Source: Clostridia bacterium (GTDB lineage Bacteria; Bacillota; Clostridia; Lachnospirales; Lachnospiraceae). Taken from it: a stretch of 64,000 nt of DNA. The notes beneath the pieces were generated by a model. That model was given only the letters and a program-made list of their open reading frames with translations, made no database searches and was not told the origin of the DNA. Below are positions 43,088-51,405 of this stretch, piece by piece. Both the position numbers and the translations under genes were made by a program. Position 1 is the stretch's first letter, and the number at the start of each line of letters is the position of its first letter. Location of the stretch: the NCBI GenBank assembly GCA_910574835.1, contig CAJTDE010000002.1, positions 124,001 through 188,000 of the forward strand, given 5' to 3'.

Positions 43088-43270
43088 CTATTCTTTAATC
43101 TTATCAATCTCCGTCAGGTTGATGCCAAAGGAAGTCAAAATTACTTTTAATTCAATATAACGATTTTTCATAAGCTTGTAACCACCCGAATCCTTATCAA
43201 TTGCAAGCATATAGTTTTGAAGTCTGGAAAACTCTTCAACGGATACTTTTATCATATCTTTTTCAGTCAT
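43088..43270 (-). CDS. Small hypothetical protein, 60 residues
   Basis: A short soluble helical protein (MTEKDMIKVSVEEFSRLQNY, then IELKVILTSFGINLTEID). I do not recognise it. It is followed directly by a good terminator, lies 80 bp after the glycerophosphotransferase-like gene, and no other frame is better. This supports a real gene. Its ribosome binding site (AGGCG) is weak. Confidence 0.55.
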   Translation of the reverse strand: MTEKDMIKVSVEEFSRLQNYMLAIDKDSGGYKLMKNRYIELKVILTSFGINLTEIDKIKE

Positions 43271-43350
43271 ATAATCGCCTGCTTTCCGAATGTGCTTGTT
43301 TATTTGTGCTTAAATTTATTATAGCAACCAATATCAGAAGTGTAAAGCAT

Positions 43351-44646
43351 TTATTTTACCTCCACATCCTGCACCATCACCGGCTTCCCTGTCTCCCGGT
43401 ACAGCCACACCAGAGAACTCATATCACCATAGTAAGCATCGCTCAGCCCAATTGCCGGATACATATCCGCAGTATCATCGTAAATTCCGATACGCTCCTT
43501 TAAAAACCACTCTTTCAGCTCCATATACCGCGTATAAAATTCCGGACGCATGGAAAGAAGCGTGCTCTCCATCAGGGGATGAGGTCTCCACAAAAGGATC
43601 GCATCCTCTCTGTTCTGAAAAAATGCAAACACATCCTTCATCTTCTCCAGATATGCATCGCCTGTCTTCAGCAGTCCGTTCAGGCTGGTATTGTAGAGAA
43701 TTACCTTCTTCCCCTTTGCCCGCTCAAGCCATCCTTCGGGAACCTTCACATTCTCACGATTCACGGAGCGCACCTTATCAATCTTGGGAGAGCCAAGAGC
43801 CAGAACCTTTTTCTCAAAATTCTCACCAGGATACCGCTTACTGCAATGCCGGATATAGTCCTCCCGTTCTCTTTCGGTCTGGGCAATGATATAATCCGCA
43901 TGCAAAACTGCCGGAGGCGTTGAAAAAGTTTCGTCAATTCCCTCCCCATTCTGTATAAAATAAGGCACATAGACCAGTTTCTCGGTAAAGTTTTTCAGAT
44001 TCTTCGAATAAAAATAAGGATGAACCGAGGTTACATAATTATTCCCGTCATAAGGATTGTGAATAAAAATCATGTCCGGCATCCGAAGTCCGAAATCATA
44101 TTCGTCATAACGTGTAATCGGCACATCGTCCGGAAATGCTTTTCCTTCATAATGCTCCTCCCGCGCGCTCCCATCGGGATTTCTGTCATAGTAAGGAATG
44201 GGAATCACATAGACATCACAGTCCGGGTCCTCTCCGGCCGCCCGCCAGATACTTTCCAGCGAATCCCACATAGATGCTTTATAGGGCAGAAAGACGGCTT
44301 CCATACGATCCGGCACTTCCGCTTCCATCAAACGGCGAATGTGAAGAAGCTGCTTTGTCAAAGCCTGAGACAGCTCCTTTGCCCGGATTGGCTTGTCCAG
44401 CACCAATGTCATTTGATACAGATTCTCACAGTAAGCCTCCAGCTCCGCCACAGTCTCGGTCTCTTCGCCGTACAGCTTCTCCACAGTCTCGCCTATGGAA
44501 ACAGCGCTTTCCTGACAATCCGATAAAAGCTGAATCAGCTCTTCCTTCCTTTTTATTGCCTTAGGCAGATTGATTTTCAATGCTCTATTTGCTTTGATCA
44601 ACGTATCTGTCATAGACAGCAGTTGTTTTCGCACCATACGGCTCAT
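43351..44646 (-). CDS. CDP-glycerol glycerophosphotransferase-like protein
   Basis: A 431-residue protein. A helical N-terminal region (about 1-115) precedes a GT-B-like domain with features of the TagB/TagF glycerophosphotransferase family: VFLPYKASMWDSLESIW, KLVYVPYFIQ, VLALGSPKIDKV, VILYNTSLNGLLK, ILLWRPHPL and YGDMSSLVWLY. The RPHP and D-x-SS motifs are typical. It probably transfers an alditol phosphate from a CDP-activated donor to the glycan. The two cytidylyltransferase genes just upstream would supply such donors. It ends short of the usual TagF length, as many pathway-specific members do. Confidence 0.78.
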   Translation of the reverse strand: MSRMVRKQLLSMTDTLIKANRALKINLPKAIKRKEELIQLLSDCQESAVSIGETVEKLYGEETETVAELEAYCENLYQMTLVLDKPIRAKELSQALTKQLLHIRRLMEAEVPDRMEAVFLPYKASMWDSLESIWRAAGEDPDCDVYVIPIPYYDRNPDGSAREEHYEGKAFPDDVPITRYDEYDFGLRMPDMIFIHNPYDGNNYVTSVHPYFYSKNLKNFTEKLVYVPYFIQNGEGIDETFSTPPAVLHADYIIAQTEREREDYIRHCSKRYPGENFEKKVLALGSPKIDKVRSVNRENVKVPEGWLERAKGKKVILYNTSLNGLLKTGDAYLEKMKDVFAFFQNREDAILLWRPHPLMESTLLSMRPEFYTRYMELKEWFLKERIGIYDDTADMYPAIGLSDAYYGDMSSLVWLYRETGKPVMVQDVEVK

Positions 44647-44663
44647 GACATTCTTCTCTCCCT

Positions 44664-45377
44664 TTACTTAATCCAGTCCTCGCGCTCGGCGGTATAGAGC
44701 GCTTTGAATATCTCAATATCCTCCATCGTTGTCAGCTTAATATTTTTTGCGGACCCCCTGGAAAAATACAATCTCTCCCCCAGCTTTGCCATCAGCACAT
44801 TGATGTAAACCGCATCCGTGATCCCCTGTCTCTGTGCCTCCTCCTGCGCCCAGACAGCCTTCTCATAGCGGTAAGCCTGAGGGGTCATCACTCGCATAAT
44901 ATCCTTCCGATCTATAATCTCATCACCGCTGATGCCGTCATGAGATCTCACAATGGTCTCCGCCTGAAAACGAATCGCTGAGAGACCGTTTCCATAGCGC
45001 TGACAAGCCGCAATACAGTCTGAAATAATTTCGCCGCTCACAAAGGGACGGACCGCATCGTGAACCACCACAATATCGCCGTTTTTGCAGGTTCCTTTCA
45101 GTTCAAAAAGCGCTTTCCTAGTGGATGCCTGCCCGCTCTCTCCTCCATCGATCACCCATTTCAGTTTCGTGATTCCATACTCTCTTGCATACGCCTTTAA
45201 AATCTCTCCCCAGCCTTCCAGACAGGACACAATAATTCCGTCAATCCCCGGATGCTTCTGAAAAGCCTCCAACGTATAGATAATAATCGGCTTATCATAA
45301 ACATTGATAAACTGCTTGGGCACATCCTGCTCTGTCCGCCTTCCGCTGCCTCCTGCCAATATCACCGCAATATTCAT
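44664..45377 (-). CDS. IspD/TarI-like cytidylyltransferase, copy 1
   Basis: A 237-residue nucleotidyltransferase with the IspD fold. It has the CTP-binding loop LAGGSGRRTEQDVPKQF, the conserved VHDAVRPFV and the C-terminal LTTMEDIEIFKALY. TarI members activate ribitol-5-phosphate and IspD members methylerythritol phosphate. The neighbouring glycerophosphotransferase-like gene and absence of isoprenoid genes favour an alditol-phosphate substrate. Its ATG overlaps the stop of copy 2 by four bases. Confidence 0.85.
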   Translation of the reverse strand: MNIAVILAGGSGRRTEQDVPKQFINVYDKPIIIYTLEAFQKHPGIDGIIVSCLEGWGEILKAYAREYGITKLKWVIDGGESGQASTRKALFELKGTCKNGDIVVVHDAVRPFVSGEIISDCIAACQRYGNGLSAIRFQAETIVRSHDGISGDEIIDRKDIMRVMTPQAYRYEKAVWAQEEAQRQGITDAVYINVLMAKLGERLYFSRGSAKNIKLTTMEDIEIFKALYTAEREDWIK

Positions 45378-46102
45378 AAGCCGTCCTCTCTCAGCCGCTT
45401 TGCATCCTGCTGCTTCATATGATACAGAGCACGAAACATCTCCACATCCTCTACCGTATTAATCTTAATGTTAAAATCAGATCCCTTAGAAAAGCATACG
45501 TTCTCTCCCAGTCTGGCAAGGACACTGTTGTTGTCTACACAGCGCTTAACGCCTTTTTGCTCCGCTCTCTCATGAATCTCCCGCAGATAGTCAAGCCGAT
45601 AAGCCTGAGGCGTCTGAATCCTCCGTATGTGATATCTGGATATGCTCTCTTTTCCGTTCTGCCCGTCCGTAGTCAGCATCACCGTATCCATAGACCGCAC
45701 CGCGGCAACTCCCATTCCCTTTTTTCTGCAAACACGGATACTGTCCGTAATCAAATCATCTGTCACAAGCGGGCGAATCGCATCGTGAATTACCACCACA
45801 TCATCCCCGCTGCAATGCTCCGTCAGCCATACCACGCCTCTTCGGATAGATTCCTGTCCGTCCGCTCCGCCTTCCACTATGTTCTCCAGCTTTGTAATAT
45901 TAAACTGCTTTCCGTAAGCCTTCACCATCTCCTGCCACCCGGACAGACAGGACACCAGGATCATATCAATCTCCGGATGATTCTGAAATACCTGAAGCGT
46001 ATATACAATCACCGGACGATTTTCTACAATCACAAATTGTTTCGGAATGTCCATCCGAAAGTTCGGGTCTACGCCTCCTGCCAGAATTAATGCAATGTTC
46101 AT
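45374..46102 (-). CDS. IspD/TarI-like cytidylyltransferase, copy 2, with altered CTP loop
   Basis: A 242-residue paralogue of copy 1 with IHDAIRPLV and INTVEDVEMFRALYHMK. In the CTP-binding loop it reads AGGVDPNFRMDIPKQ, where copy 1 has AGGSGRRTEQDVPKQ. The second conserved Gly and the loop Arg are replaced, while PKQ is kept. It may be catalytically weak, act as a regulatory partner of copy 1, or use the shifted Arg. It is the first of four close genes leading to the glycerophosphotransferase-like gene. Confidence 0.82.
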   Translation of the reverse strand: MNIALILAGGVDPNFRMDIPKQFVIVENRPVIVYTLQVFQNHPEIDMILVSCLSGWQEMVKAYGKQFNITKLENIVEGGADGQESIRRGVVWLTEHCSGDDVVVIHDAIRPLVTDDLITDSIRVCRKKGMGVAAVRSMDTVMLTTDGQNGKESISRYHIRRIQTPQAYRLDYLREIHERAEQKGVKRCVDNNSVLARLGENVCFSKGSDFNIKINTVEDVEMFRALYHMKQQDAKRLREDGL

Positions 46103-46150
46103 ATGGTTCCGCCTTTCCCTGTTTTATGCATGCTTCCCATTTCTCCCGGT

Positions 46151-47236
46151 TTACTTCTTCAGTGAGGCAAGCCGTTCAAGCGCCGGGCGATACGCCTCCT
46201 CTGCCGCCTTCTGATAATATTCCCGAGCCTTTGCCGCGTCTCCTGCCACTTCATACCAGGTGCCCAGGTTATAAGCCGCCCGGAAGGAACCCGTACCGCC
46301 TACGCCCTGATTCTCGGGCACTTCACCAATTTCCAGACATTTCAGATAAGACTGTTCAATGCGCGGCAGATAAGCAATATACTTTCTTGTGTCCGCCAGA
46401 ATCGCCTGCATAAAAAGGATTCCGCAGGCGAAATAAAAGTCCGCATAATTACCTAAATTCTTCTCTTCTTTATCCGCAATGCCAAGAGCCGTATCCCACG
46501 CCTTTGCCTCAATCAAGGCATAGAGATAATTAATAATGCCGTTTGCACGATATCCGGCTCCCTGTTTCGGCACCAGCCGATAAAACTTTCCATAGTATTG
46601 ACATGCCTCTTCGTACCGTTTCAATCCCCGCAATGTCTCTGCCGTCTGATACAGAAAATAAGAATCCTCCGGGGCTTCTCTCAATTCTTCCAAAAGAATG
46701 TCTAGATTTCGCTCCGCTTTTCCCGGGCGCAGATACCCGTCATGTTCAAACAGCAGGGGAATCGGATAAATCGGCAGCTCCCCATCCACCTGCTCGTGAA
46801 TCCGCCCCTTATACTTCACCCCTTTTGGAAGCAGACGGGACGTATAGGAATGAGCAAAAGCCGTCTCCTGTCTCCCTCCCGGAAGTTCTTCCATATAATA
46901 ATCCTTCCGTTCTATTGCGCCGATTCGATCCGTTTGCTTCAAAAATTCTTCCAGATCCTTCCGGCTTCCTCTGATCAGATATTCGTCCGCATCCAGTACC
47001 AGATTCCAATCACAGTCTGACTGAGACAAGGCAAAATTACGGGCTGCCGCAAAATCCTGATCCCAGACATATTCCGTCACCGAAGCCCCATAGGCAGCGG
47101 CAATCTCTCTGGTACGATCCGTGGAGCCCGTATCCGTAATATATATTTTATCGGCCAATCCTGCCGCCTGCTTAAGGCAGCGGGAAAGACTTTCCTCTTC
47201 ATTTTTTACTATCATGACTATCGCCAAAGAACTCAT
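46151..47236 (-). CDS. Family-2 glycosyltransferase with TPR-like C-terminus
   Basis: About 361 residues. The GT2 domain (about 1-230) has MSSLAIVMIVKNEEESLSRCL, ITDTGSTDRT, AARNFALSQ and the DxD motif LVLDADEYLI. The C-terminal half is helical with TPR-like periodicity (SYFLYQTAETLRGLKRYEEACQYYG, AAYNLGTWYEVAGDAAKAREYYQ). This GT2 plus TPR layout is common near flagellins and in SunS-like protein glycosyltransferases, so a direct protein substrate is possible. I start at the ATG at 47236, nine bases after GGAGG; the ATG at 47245 lies on the ribosome binding site. Confidence 0.85.
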   Translation of the reverse strand: MSSLAIVMIVKNEEESLSRCLKQAAGLADKIYITDTGSTDRTREIAAAYGASVTEYVWDQDFAAARNFALSQSDCDWNLVLDADEYLIRGSRKDLEEFLKQTDRIGAIERKDYYMEELPGGRQETAFAHSYTSRLLPKGVKYKGRIHEQVDGELPIYPIPLLFEHDGYLRPGKAERNLDILLEELREAPEDSYFLYQTAETLRGLKRYEEACQYYGKFYRLVPKQGAGYRANGIINYLYALIEAKAWDTALGIADKEEKNLGNYADFYFACGILFMQAILADTRKYIAYLPRIEQSYLKCLEIGEVPENQGVGGTGSFRAAYNLGTWYEVAGDAAKAREYYQKAAEEAYRPALERLASLKK

Positions 47237-47350
47237 TTTATCCATCCTCCGGAATTGCTTCCATTTGTAAACCGCCGTATTTATGCTATCTACATTTTAG
47301 AGCAAGCCGAAGCGAATTGCAATGCCTGTTTTTTGGCATACGAATCCGTA

Positions 47351-49372
47351 TTACGAATCCGCCAGAGCTTTCAATAAAACCTGGTGCATTTTCAAAAGTT
47401 CCATATCATTCGGCATCAAAGGCAAAAGCTGGGAAAGTACGGGCATAGCTTCCCTATACTGTCCGCTTTCTATCATAGCATTCAATGCTGTCTTCATCTG
47501 TACTGCCAATGCACCAAATTCTGTATTCTGCACCGGAGCCGGATGCTCTGCCTCCATGTTTAACAGACGGAGAAGTTCCCGGACTACACCCGTCATCCGG
47601 GGATAAATCCGAAGTCCCTGGCGAAGCAGACGAACCGTCTTTGCCAGCTCTCCCTGTCTCCAATTATTCAAAGCCTCCAAAACAATCAGGGCCATACGGC
47701 AATCCGCAGGAAGTAGGCTTCGGCAATTCTCCTCAAACATTGCTTCCTGATACTGCCCTGCATAAAAAGCCTGAATACATTTTGCATATTCCTCCGCCGA
47801 CAAAAGCAATTGGTCCTTCATTTGGAAGCCCATCATCAATTCTTTTTCCCAGAGAAGCTTTTCCAGCCAAAGGCCGTGAAGCGGATAAGCGTGAAACAGC
47901 GTTTTACGTGCCTCCCACAATTTTAAGGCTTCCTCATAGGAGCGGACGCTCATAACCTTTTCCACACATTCCTTCCAGTTATCCAAATCCATGCGTTCCA
48001 GCAAAACGGAAAAGTCTTTTTGTTCCAGCAGCGCTTTTTCTACAAGCTGACATTGAAGATATGGATTTTCAATTTCTTTCAAACAGCGCCGGAAGAGAAA
48101 CAGGTCCGCTTCTTCTTCCTGCCCGCTCTGCTCTTGCAGAAAAAGCTTCTGAATCAAGAGATAGGGGGAATCAGAGGTCTGCTTCACAAGCAATTCTGCC
48201 ATATGAGGAGCATAGGTTTCCTTCCACTGATCCAGAAGCGGATAATACTGTTGTATCCGATATTCCTCTTCCCAGGGAAGCAATCCCAGAAAATACGCCG
48301 CTTTTTCCCATTTTTTAAGCTCCAGCGCCGCTTTTATACATCCCATCCGTACCGGATTCAGCCATTCCGGGGTCATCACCTTATCCCGGCTCATTGTACC
48401 GAAGCGCTGTTTGAGCCAAAGCTCCGGCTTCTTCTCCATGTCCTCTAGAAGCTTTTCAAAGGCTATCCCATATTCTATGATTTCTTCAAATTTTTTTGTT
48501 TCCGTTCCAATACCTACAAGCAGGGAATACAGAATCAGTCTTGTCAATTCATTTGGTTTTTCATTCTCCAAAATTGAAATGGCATCTTTCCATGCCTGGG
48601 CGTAATCCTCTTTTTTATAGAGGATTTCAATCAAATAGGTTTGAAGCCAGCTCTCATAAAGAAACTCCGTATCCTTACATACACTTCTGCCCCGACGACA
48701 GGCTTCCTCCGCCTTCTCCCATTCCCCCTGTGACACATATTCCTGTGTCAGTTGGACATGATTTTTCGTATATTCCGGTCGTTCTTCCATATCTTTCAAA
48801 AGCAGAGAAATATTTCGTTCTCTTTTCTTCTCATCCACCTTCTGCGTATCTTTGATATAACCATAATGATGCACATAGGAATGAAGCTCCTTACAAGGCG
48901 CATGGCAGGGATGCAGCTCTTCATGAACCGGATTTTCAAAATGCAGATCGGGGGTACGTCTGGCCATACGGTAAGCTGCAAACTCCGTATATTTCGTCCC
49001 GTTCCAGTCAGAATAATTGCGGCTTACATAGGATGCCGAGCGATATCGGAGATATTCTCCGCTTCGGAAAAAATCACAAATCTCCCTCACATCCTCGAAC
49101 CATTCGTCATCATCCAGGTAGAGAAACCATTCTCCTTTTGCATGTTTAAGTCCGGCATTTCGGGCTGCCGAAAAATCATTGCACCAGGTAAAGGGGACTA
49201 TCTGATCGGTGTATCGCTTTGCCACCTGCCGGACACGCTCGTCCGTCCCGGTAAATACTACAATCAGTTCGGCCGGAATCTCCAAAAGAAGGGGCTTCAA
49301 GGAATCCAGACACCTTTCTAAAGTGGTGATTCGATTGGACGCCAGAAGTGAAATGGTAAGAGGAAGTTTCAT
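47351..49372 (-). CDS. Flagellin-linked GT2-TPR glycosyltransferase A
   Basis: A 673-residue protein. The GT2 domain (about 1-200) has LPLTISLLASNRITTLERCL, LIVVFTGTDERVRQ, CNDFSAARNAGLKHAKGEW and the DxD motif YLDDDEWF. The remaining 470 residues are helical with degenerate TPR-like repeats (TKNHVQLTQEYVSQGEWEKAEEACR). It is paralogous over its full length to the protein at 54384, placed in mirror image. It follows flagellin A by 215 bp, after a terminator. The likely role is addition of a first sugar to flagellin or extension of it in the cytoplasm (inference from context). AAAGGAG precedes the ATG. Confidence 0.83.
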   Translation of the reverse strand: MKLPLTISLLASNRITTLERCLDSLKPLLLEIPAELIVVFTGTDERVRQVAKRYTDQIVPFTWCNDFSAARNAGLKHAKGEWFLYLDDDEWFEDVREICDFFRSGEYLRYRSASYVSRNYSDWNGTKYTEFAAYRMARRTPDLHFENPVHEELHPCHAPCKELHSYVHHYGYIKDTQKVDEKKRERNISLLLKDMEERPEYTKNHVQLTQEYVSQGEWEKAEEACRRGRSVCKDTEFLYESWLQTYLIEILYKKEDYAQAWKDAISILENEKPNELTRLILYSLLVGIGTETKKFEEIIEYGIAFEKLLEDMEKKPELWLKQRFGTMSRDKVMTPEWLNPVRMGCIKAALELKKWEKAAYFLGLLPWEEEYRIQQYYPLLDQWKETYAPHMAELLVKQTSDSPYLLIQKLFLQEQSGQEEEADLFLFRRCLKEIENPYLQCQLVEKALLEQKDFSVLLERMDLDNWKECVEKVMSVRSYEEALKLWEARKTLFHAYPLHGLWLEKLLWEKELMMGFQMKDQLLLSAEEYAKCIQAFYAGQYQEAMFEENCRSLLPADCRMALIVLEALNNWRQGELAKTVRLLRQGLRIYPRMTGVVRELLRLLNMEAEHPAPVQNTEFGALAVQMKTALNAMIESGQYREAMPVLSQLLPLMPNDMELLKMHQVLLKALADS

Positions 49373-49538
49373 AGTCGGTTTACTCCTTTTCTATTATCAA
49401 TCCGGTACAGCATTGCATGAACAGCAATGTAGACACTGCTCTCTGCGCAAGGCCGCACTAGTCAAATGGATGCTCTGCATCCGCCCGCACATTGCTCGCA
49501 GGAACAAGAAACACTTTATATTCTGCCGCTTTTTTGCC

Positions 49539-49572
49539 AAAAAAAGTACCGGTCCAAGGGACCGGCACTTTT
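49539..49572 (-). terminator. Terminator of flagellin A
   Basis: On the minus strand AAAAGTGCCGGTCC, loop CTTG, GGACCGGTACTTTTT: a long near-perfect stem and T-run, 15 bases after the flagellin stop. The same hairpin in mirror position follows flagellin B. The 166 bp from here to the glycosyltransferase start hold no gene. Confidence 0.92.
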
Positions 49573-49587
49573 CGTCGCATATTCAGC

Positions 49588-50421
49588 TTACTGCAGTAAC
49601 TGCAGAACTCCCTGAGGAACCTGATTAGCCTGTGCAAGCATAGCCTGAGAAGCCTGAACCAGAATGTTATTCTTGGTGTAAGCCATCATCTCTTTAGCCA
49701 TGTCTACGTCACGGATACGGCTCTCAGCAGCAGTGATGTTCTCGGTCTGAACACCCAAGTTGTTGATGGTGTGATCCAGACGGTTCTGAAGAGCACCAAA
49801 TGTAGAACGCATGGAAGAAATATGGTCAATTGCCTGATTTGCAATGTTAATTGCTTCCTTTGCTCCATCTACATCGCTGATATCAATATCTGCAACCATA
49901 CCAGCAGTTCCTCCGATAGTCTCGGAATGCATCTTATCCAACTTTACGCCCAACTGATTGAAGTCATCAGAAGTCTCGCCTACATGAAGCGTAATACCGG
50001 TATTCTCGCCATTAAACAGCTTCATTCCGTTGAAGTTTGCACTGTCACTGATTCTGTTGATCTCATCCTTTAACTGCTCAATCTCCTTCTGCATCTCATC
50101 ACGGTTGGTGCTGGAGTAAGTTCCGTTGGCAGACTGTGTAGCCAGAGCAACCATACGGTTCAACATGGAATGAACCTCAGTCAAAGCACCCTCAGCAGTC
50201 TGTACCAGAGATACGCCGTCCTCAGCATTCTTCTGAGCAGTCTCAAGACCGGTAATCTGAGCTCTCATCTTCTCGGAAATAGCCAGACCAGCAGCGTCGT
50301 CACCAGCGCGGTTGATCTTGTAACCGGAGGACAATTTCTCCAGGTTCTTGCCTACGAAAGAGTTGTTGTTGCTTAAGTTTCTGTGTGCGTTTAATGCAGT
50401 AATATTGTGCTGAATTCTCAT
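49588..50421 (-). CDS. fliC: Flagellin A
   Basis: A 277-residue flagellin. N-terminal D0/D1 (MRIQHNITALNAHRN, LEKLSSGYKINRAGDDAAGLAISEKMR) and C-terminal D1/D0 (NITAAESRIRDVDMAKEMM, ending QGVLQLLQ) are intact. The surface-exposed middle is short (about residues 140-195, FNGENTGITLHVGETSDDFN). The frame extends upstream through the conserved leader, but the canonical MRIQ start has AAGGAGG and is used here. A sigma-28 promoter is at 50568-50594 and CsrA-like sites are in the leader. This copy has the promoter and is predicted to be expressed in the present orientation. Confidence 0.97.
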   Translation of the reverse strand: MRIQHNITALNAHRNLSNNNSFVGKNLEKLSSGYKINRAGDDAAGLAISEKMRAQITGLETAQKNAEDGVSLVQTAEGALTEVHSMLNRMVALATQSANGTYSSTNRDEMQKEIEQLKDEINRISDSANFNGMKLFNGENTGITLHVGETSDDFNQLGVKLDKMHSETIGGTAGMVADIDISDVDGAKEAINIANQAIDHISSMRSTFGALQNRLDHTINNLGVQTENITAAESRIRDVDMAKEMMAYTKNNILVQASQAMLAQANQVPQGVLQLLQ

Positions 50422-50445
50422 AGTTTTTCCTCCTTGATCATTGCA

Positions 50446-50464
50446 GGGGAACATCCTTTTCCCC
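50446..50464 (-). promoter_or_regulatory. CsrA-type hairpin in the flagellin A leader
   Basis: On the minus strand GGGGAA and TTCCCC form a stem with loop AAGGATG, and a second GGA site is the Shine-Dalgarno AAGGAGG about 17 bases downstream. This is the two-site arrangement known for CsrA repression of Bacillus hag. CsrA and FliW are encoded at the left end of the window. Confidence 0.72.
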
Positions 50465-50515
50465 GTAAAGTTATTATTTGGATGCCCGGAAGTGTTGTAT
50501 GGACTGCCGGCTGTT

Positions 50516-50541
50516 GTCCAGTAAAGTACACTTAATTGGAC
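50516..50541 (-). promoter_or_regulatory. Hin/hix-like recombination site, left
   Basis: A 26-bp imperfect palindrome. The half sites on the minus strand are GTCCAATTAAGT and, as complement, GTCCAGTAAAGT, around a GT core. Size, dyad form and 2-bp core fit serine invertase sites. The 120-bp inverted identity with the flagellin B leader starts exactly at its outer base (50541). Confidence 0.75.
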
Positions 50542-50567
50542 ACCCTGAAAACTACTTTTCATTTACA

Positions 50568-50594
50568 TTATCGTGCGTTTACGAAATAACTTAA
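50568..50594 (-). promoter_or_regulatory. Sigma-28 promoter for flagellin A, inside the invertible segment
   Basis: The minus strand reads TTAAGTTA, 11 bases, then CACGATAA; 6 of 8 matches in each element with ideal spacing. It lies 26 bp inside the left recombination site and about 147 bases before the ATG. No equivalent is found in 53098-53240 before flagellin B. Confidence 0.8.
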
Positions 50595-50623
50595 GTGTTT
50601 TTCAAAAAAATTTTTAATTTTTC

Positions 50624-51262
50624 TTATTTCCAGTTTATACAAGGGTGAACAAGCGGTTTTTCCGACTCCCGATACTCGCCAATTCGTTTGTACATGGTAC
50701 TCCTTCCCATATTGCAGAGCCGGGCAAATTCATTGATGGAGATATTTCCCTGTTCCCAGCTTTCATATAAATCCGAAAAGTTTTTAGGAATGGGAATCGG
50801 GGGCTTCCCAAACCTTACTCCCCGCCGTCTTGCCGCTTCGATTCCTTCTGCCTGCCGGGTTCGAATATTGTTTCTCTCGTTCTCCGCCACAAAGGAAAGA
50901 AGCTGCAGTACCACATCGCTGATAAAATTTCCTAGTAAGTCTCTGCTTTTGGTTGTATCCAGAAGGGGCATATCCTGAATCATAATATCCACGCCAAGTT
51001 CTTTGGTAAGTATGCGCCACTGTTCCTTAATCTCCTCATAATTCCGTCCCAGTCTGTCGATGCTTTTTGTTACTACCAGGTCGCCGGCTTTCAGACTTTT
51101 AATCATCCTCTGGTAAGCCGGCCTCTGAAAGTCCTTGCCGCTTTGCCGATCAATAAATATGCCCGTCTGGGGAATCCCCATTTTTTTCAGCGCAATTAAC
51201 TGCCGCTCCACATTTTGCTCACGGGTAGATACACGTACATAGCCATATACATTTTTCTTCAT
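50624..51262 (-). CDS. Serine recombinase (resolvase/invertase family)
   Basis: A 212-residue enzyme of the small serine recombinase class. The catalytic domain has YGYVRVSTREQNVERQL with nucleophile S12, IFIDRQSGKDFQRPAYQRM, VVTKSIDRLGRNYEEI with the active-site Arg pair, and ENERNNIRTRQAEGIEAARRRG leading to the long E helix. The C-terminal helix-turn-helix is SINEFARLCNMGRSTMYKRI. It is only slightly longer than Hin (about 190 residues), unlike large phage integrases. It lies inside the flagellin-flanked segment and reads towards flagellin A, 30 bp from its promoter. Expected role: inversion of that segment. Confidence 0.9.
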   Translation of the reverse strand: MKKNVYGYVRVSTREQNVERQLIALKKMGIPQTGIFIDRQSGKDFQRPAYQRMIKSLKAGDLVVTKSIDRLGRNYEEIKEQWRILTKELGVDIMIQDMPLLDTTKSRDLLGNFISDVVLQLLSFVAENERNNIRTRQAEGIEAARRRGVRFGKPPIPIPKNFSDLYESWEQGNISINEFARLCNMGRSTMYKRIGEYRESEKPLVHPCINWK

Positions 51263-51405
51263 AAAGTTCTCCTTCTTTATCTTTCGTATTTCTCTTTGGC
51301 TGCTGAGAAATATAGTATCAAAGAAAAAACTTTATTGTGACACGAAACATATTCCACCCCGGACAAGAGTAGCTGCTATTATATTTTAATTTGATTTTTT
51401 AATGC

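Noticed and set aside
46568-47155. GCCGATAA motifs that look like sigma-28 -10 elements
   Set aside because: They lie inside the coding sequence of the glycosyltransferase at 46151 and no suitable -35 element with a downstream start was found.
50422-50562. Reading frame through the flagellin A leader (and its twin at 53223-53360) joined in frame to flagellin
   Set aside because: The two leaders look protein-conserved only because the DNA is identical. The canonical MRIQHN start has a perfect AAGGAGG, and the leader holds the recombination site and CsrA-like hairpin.
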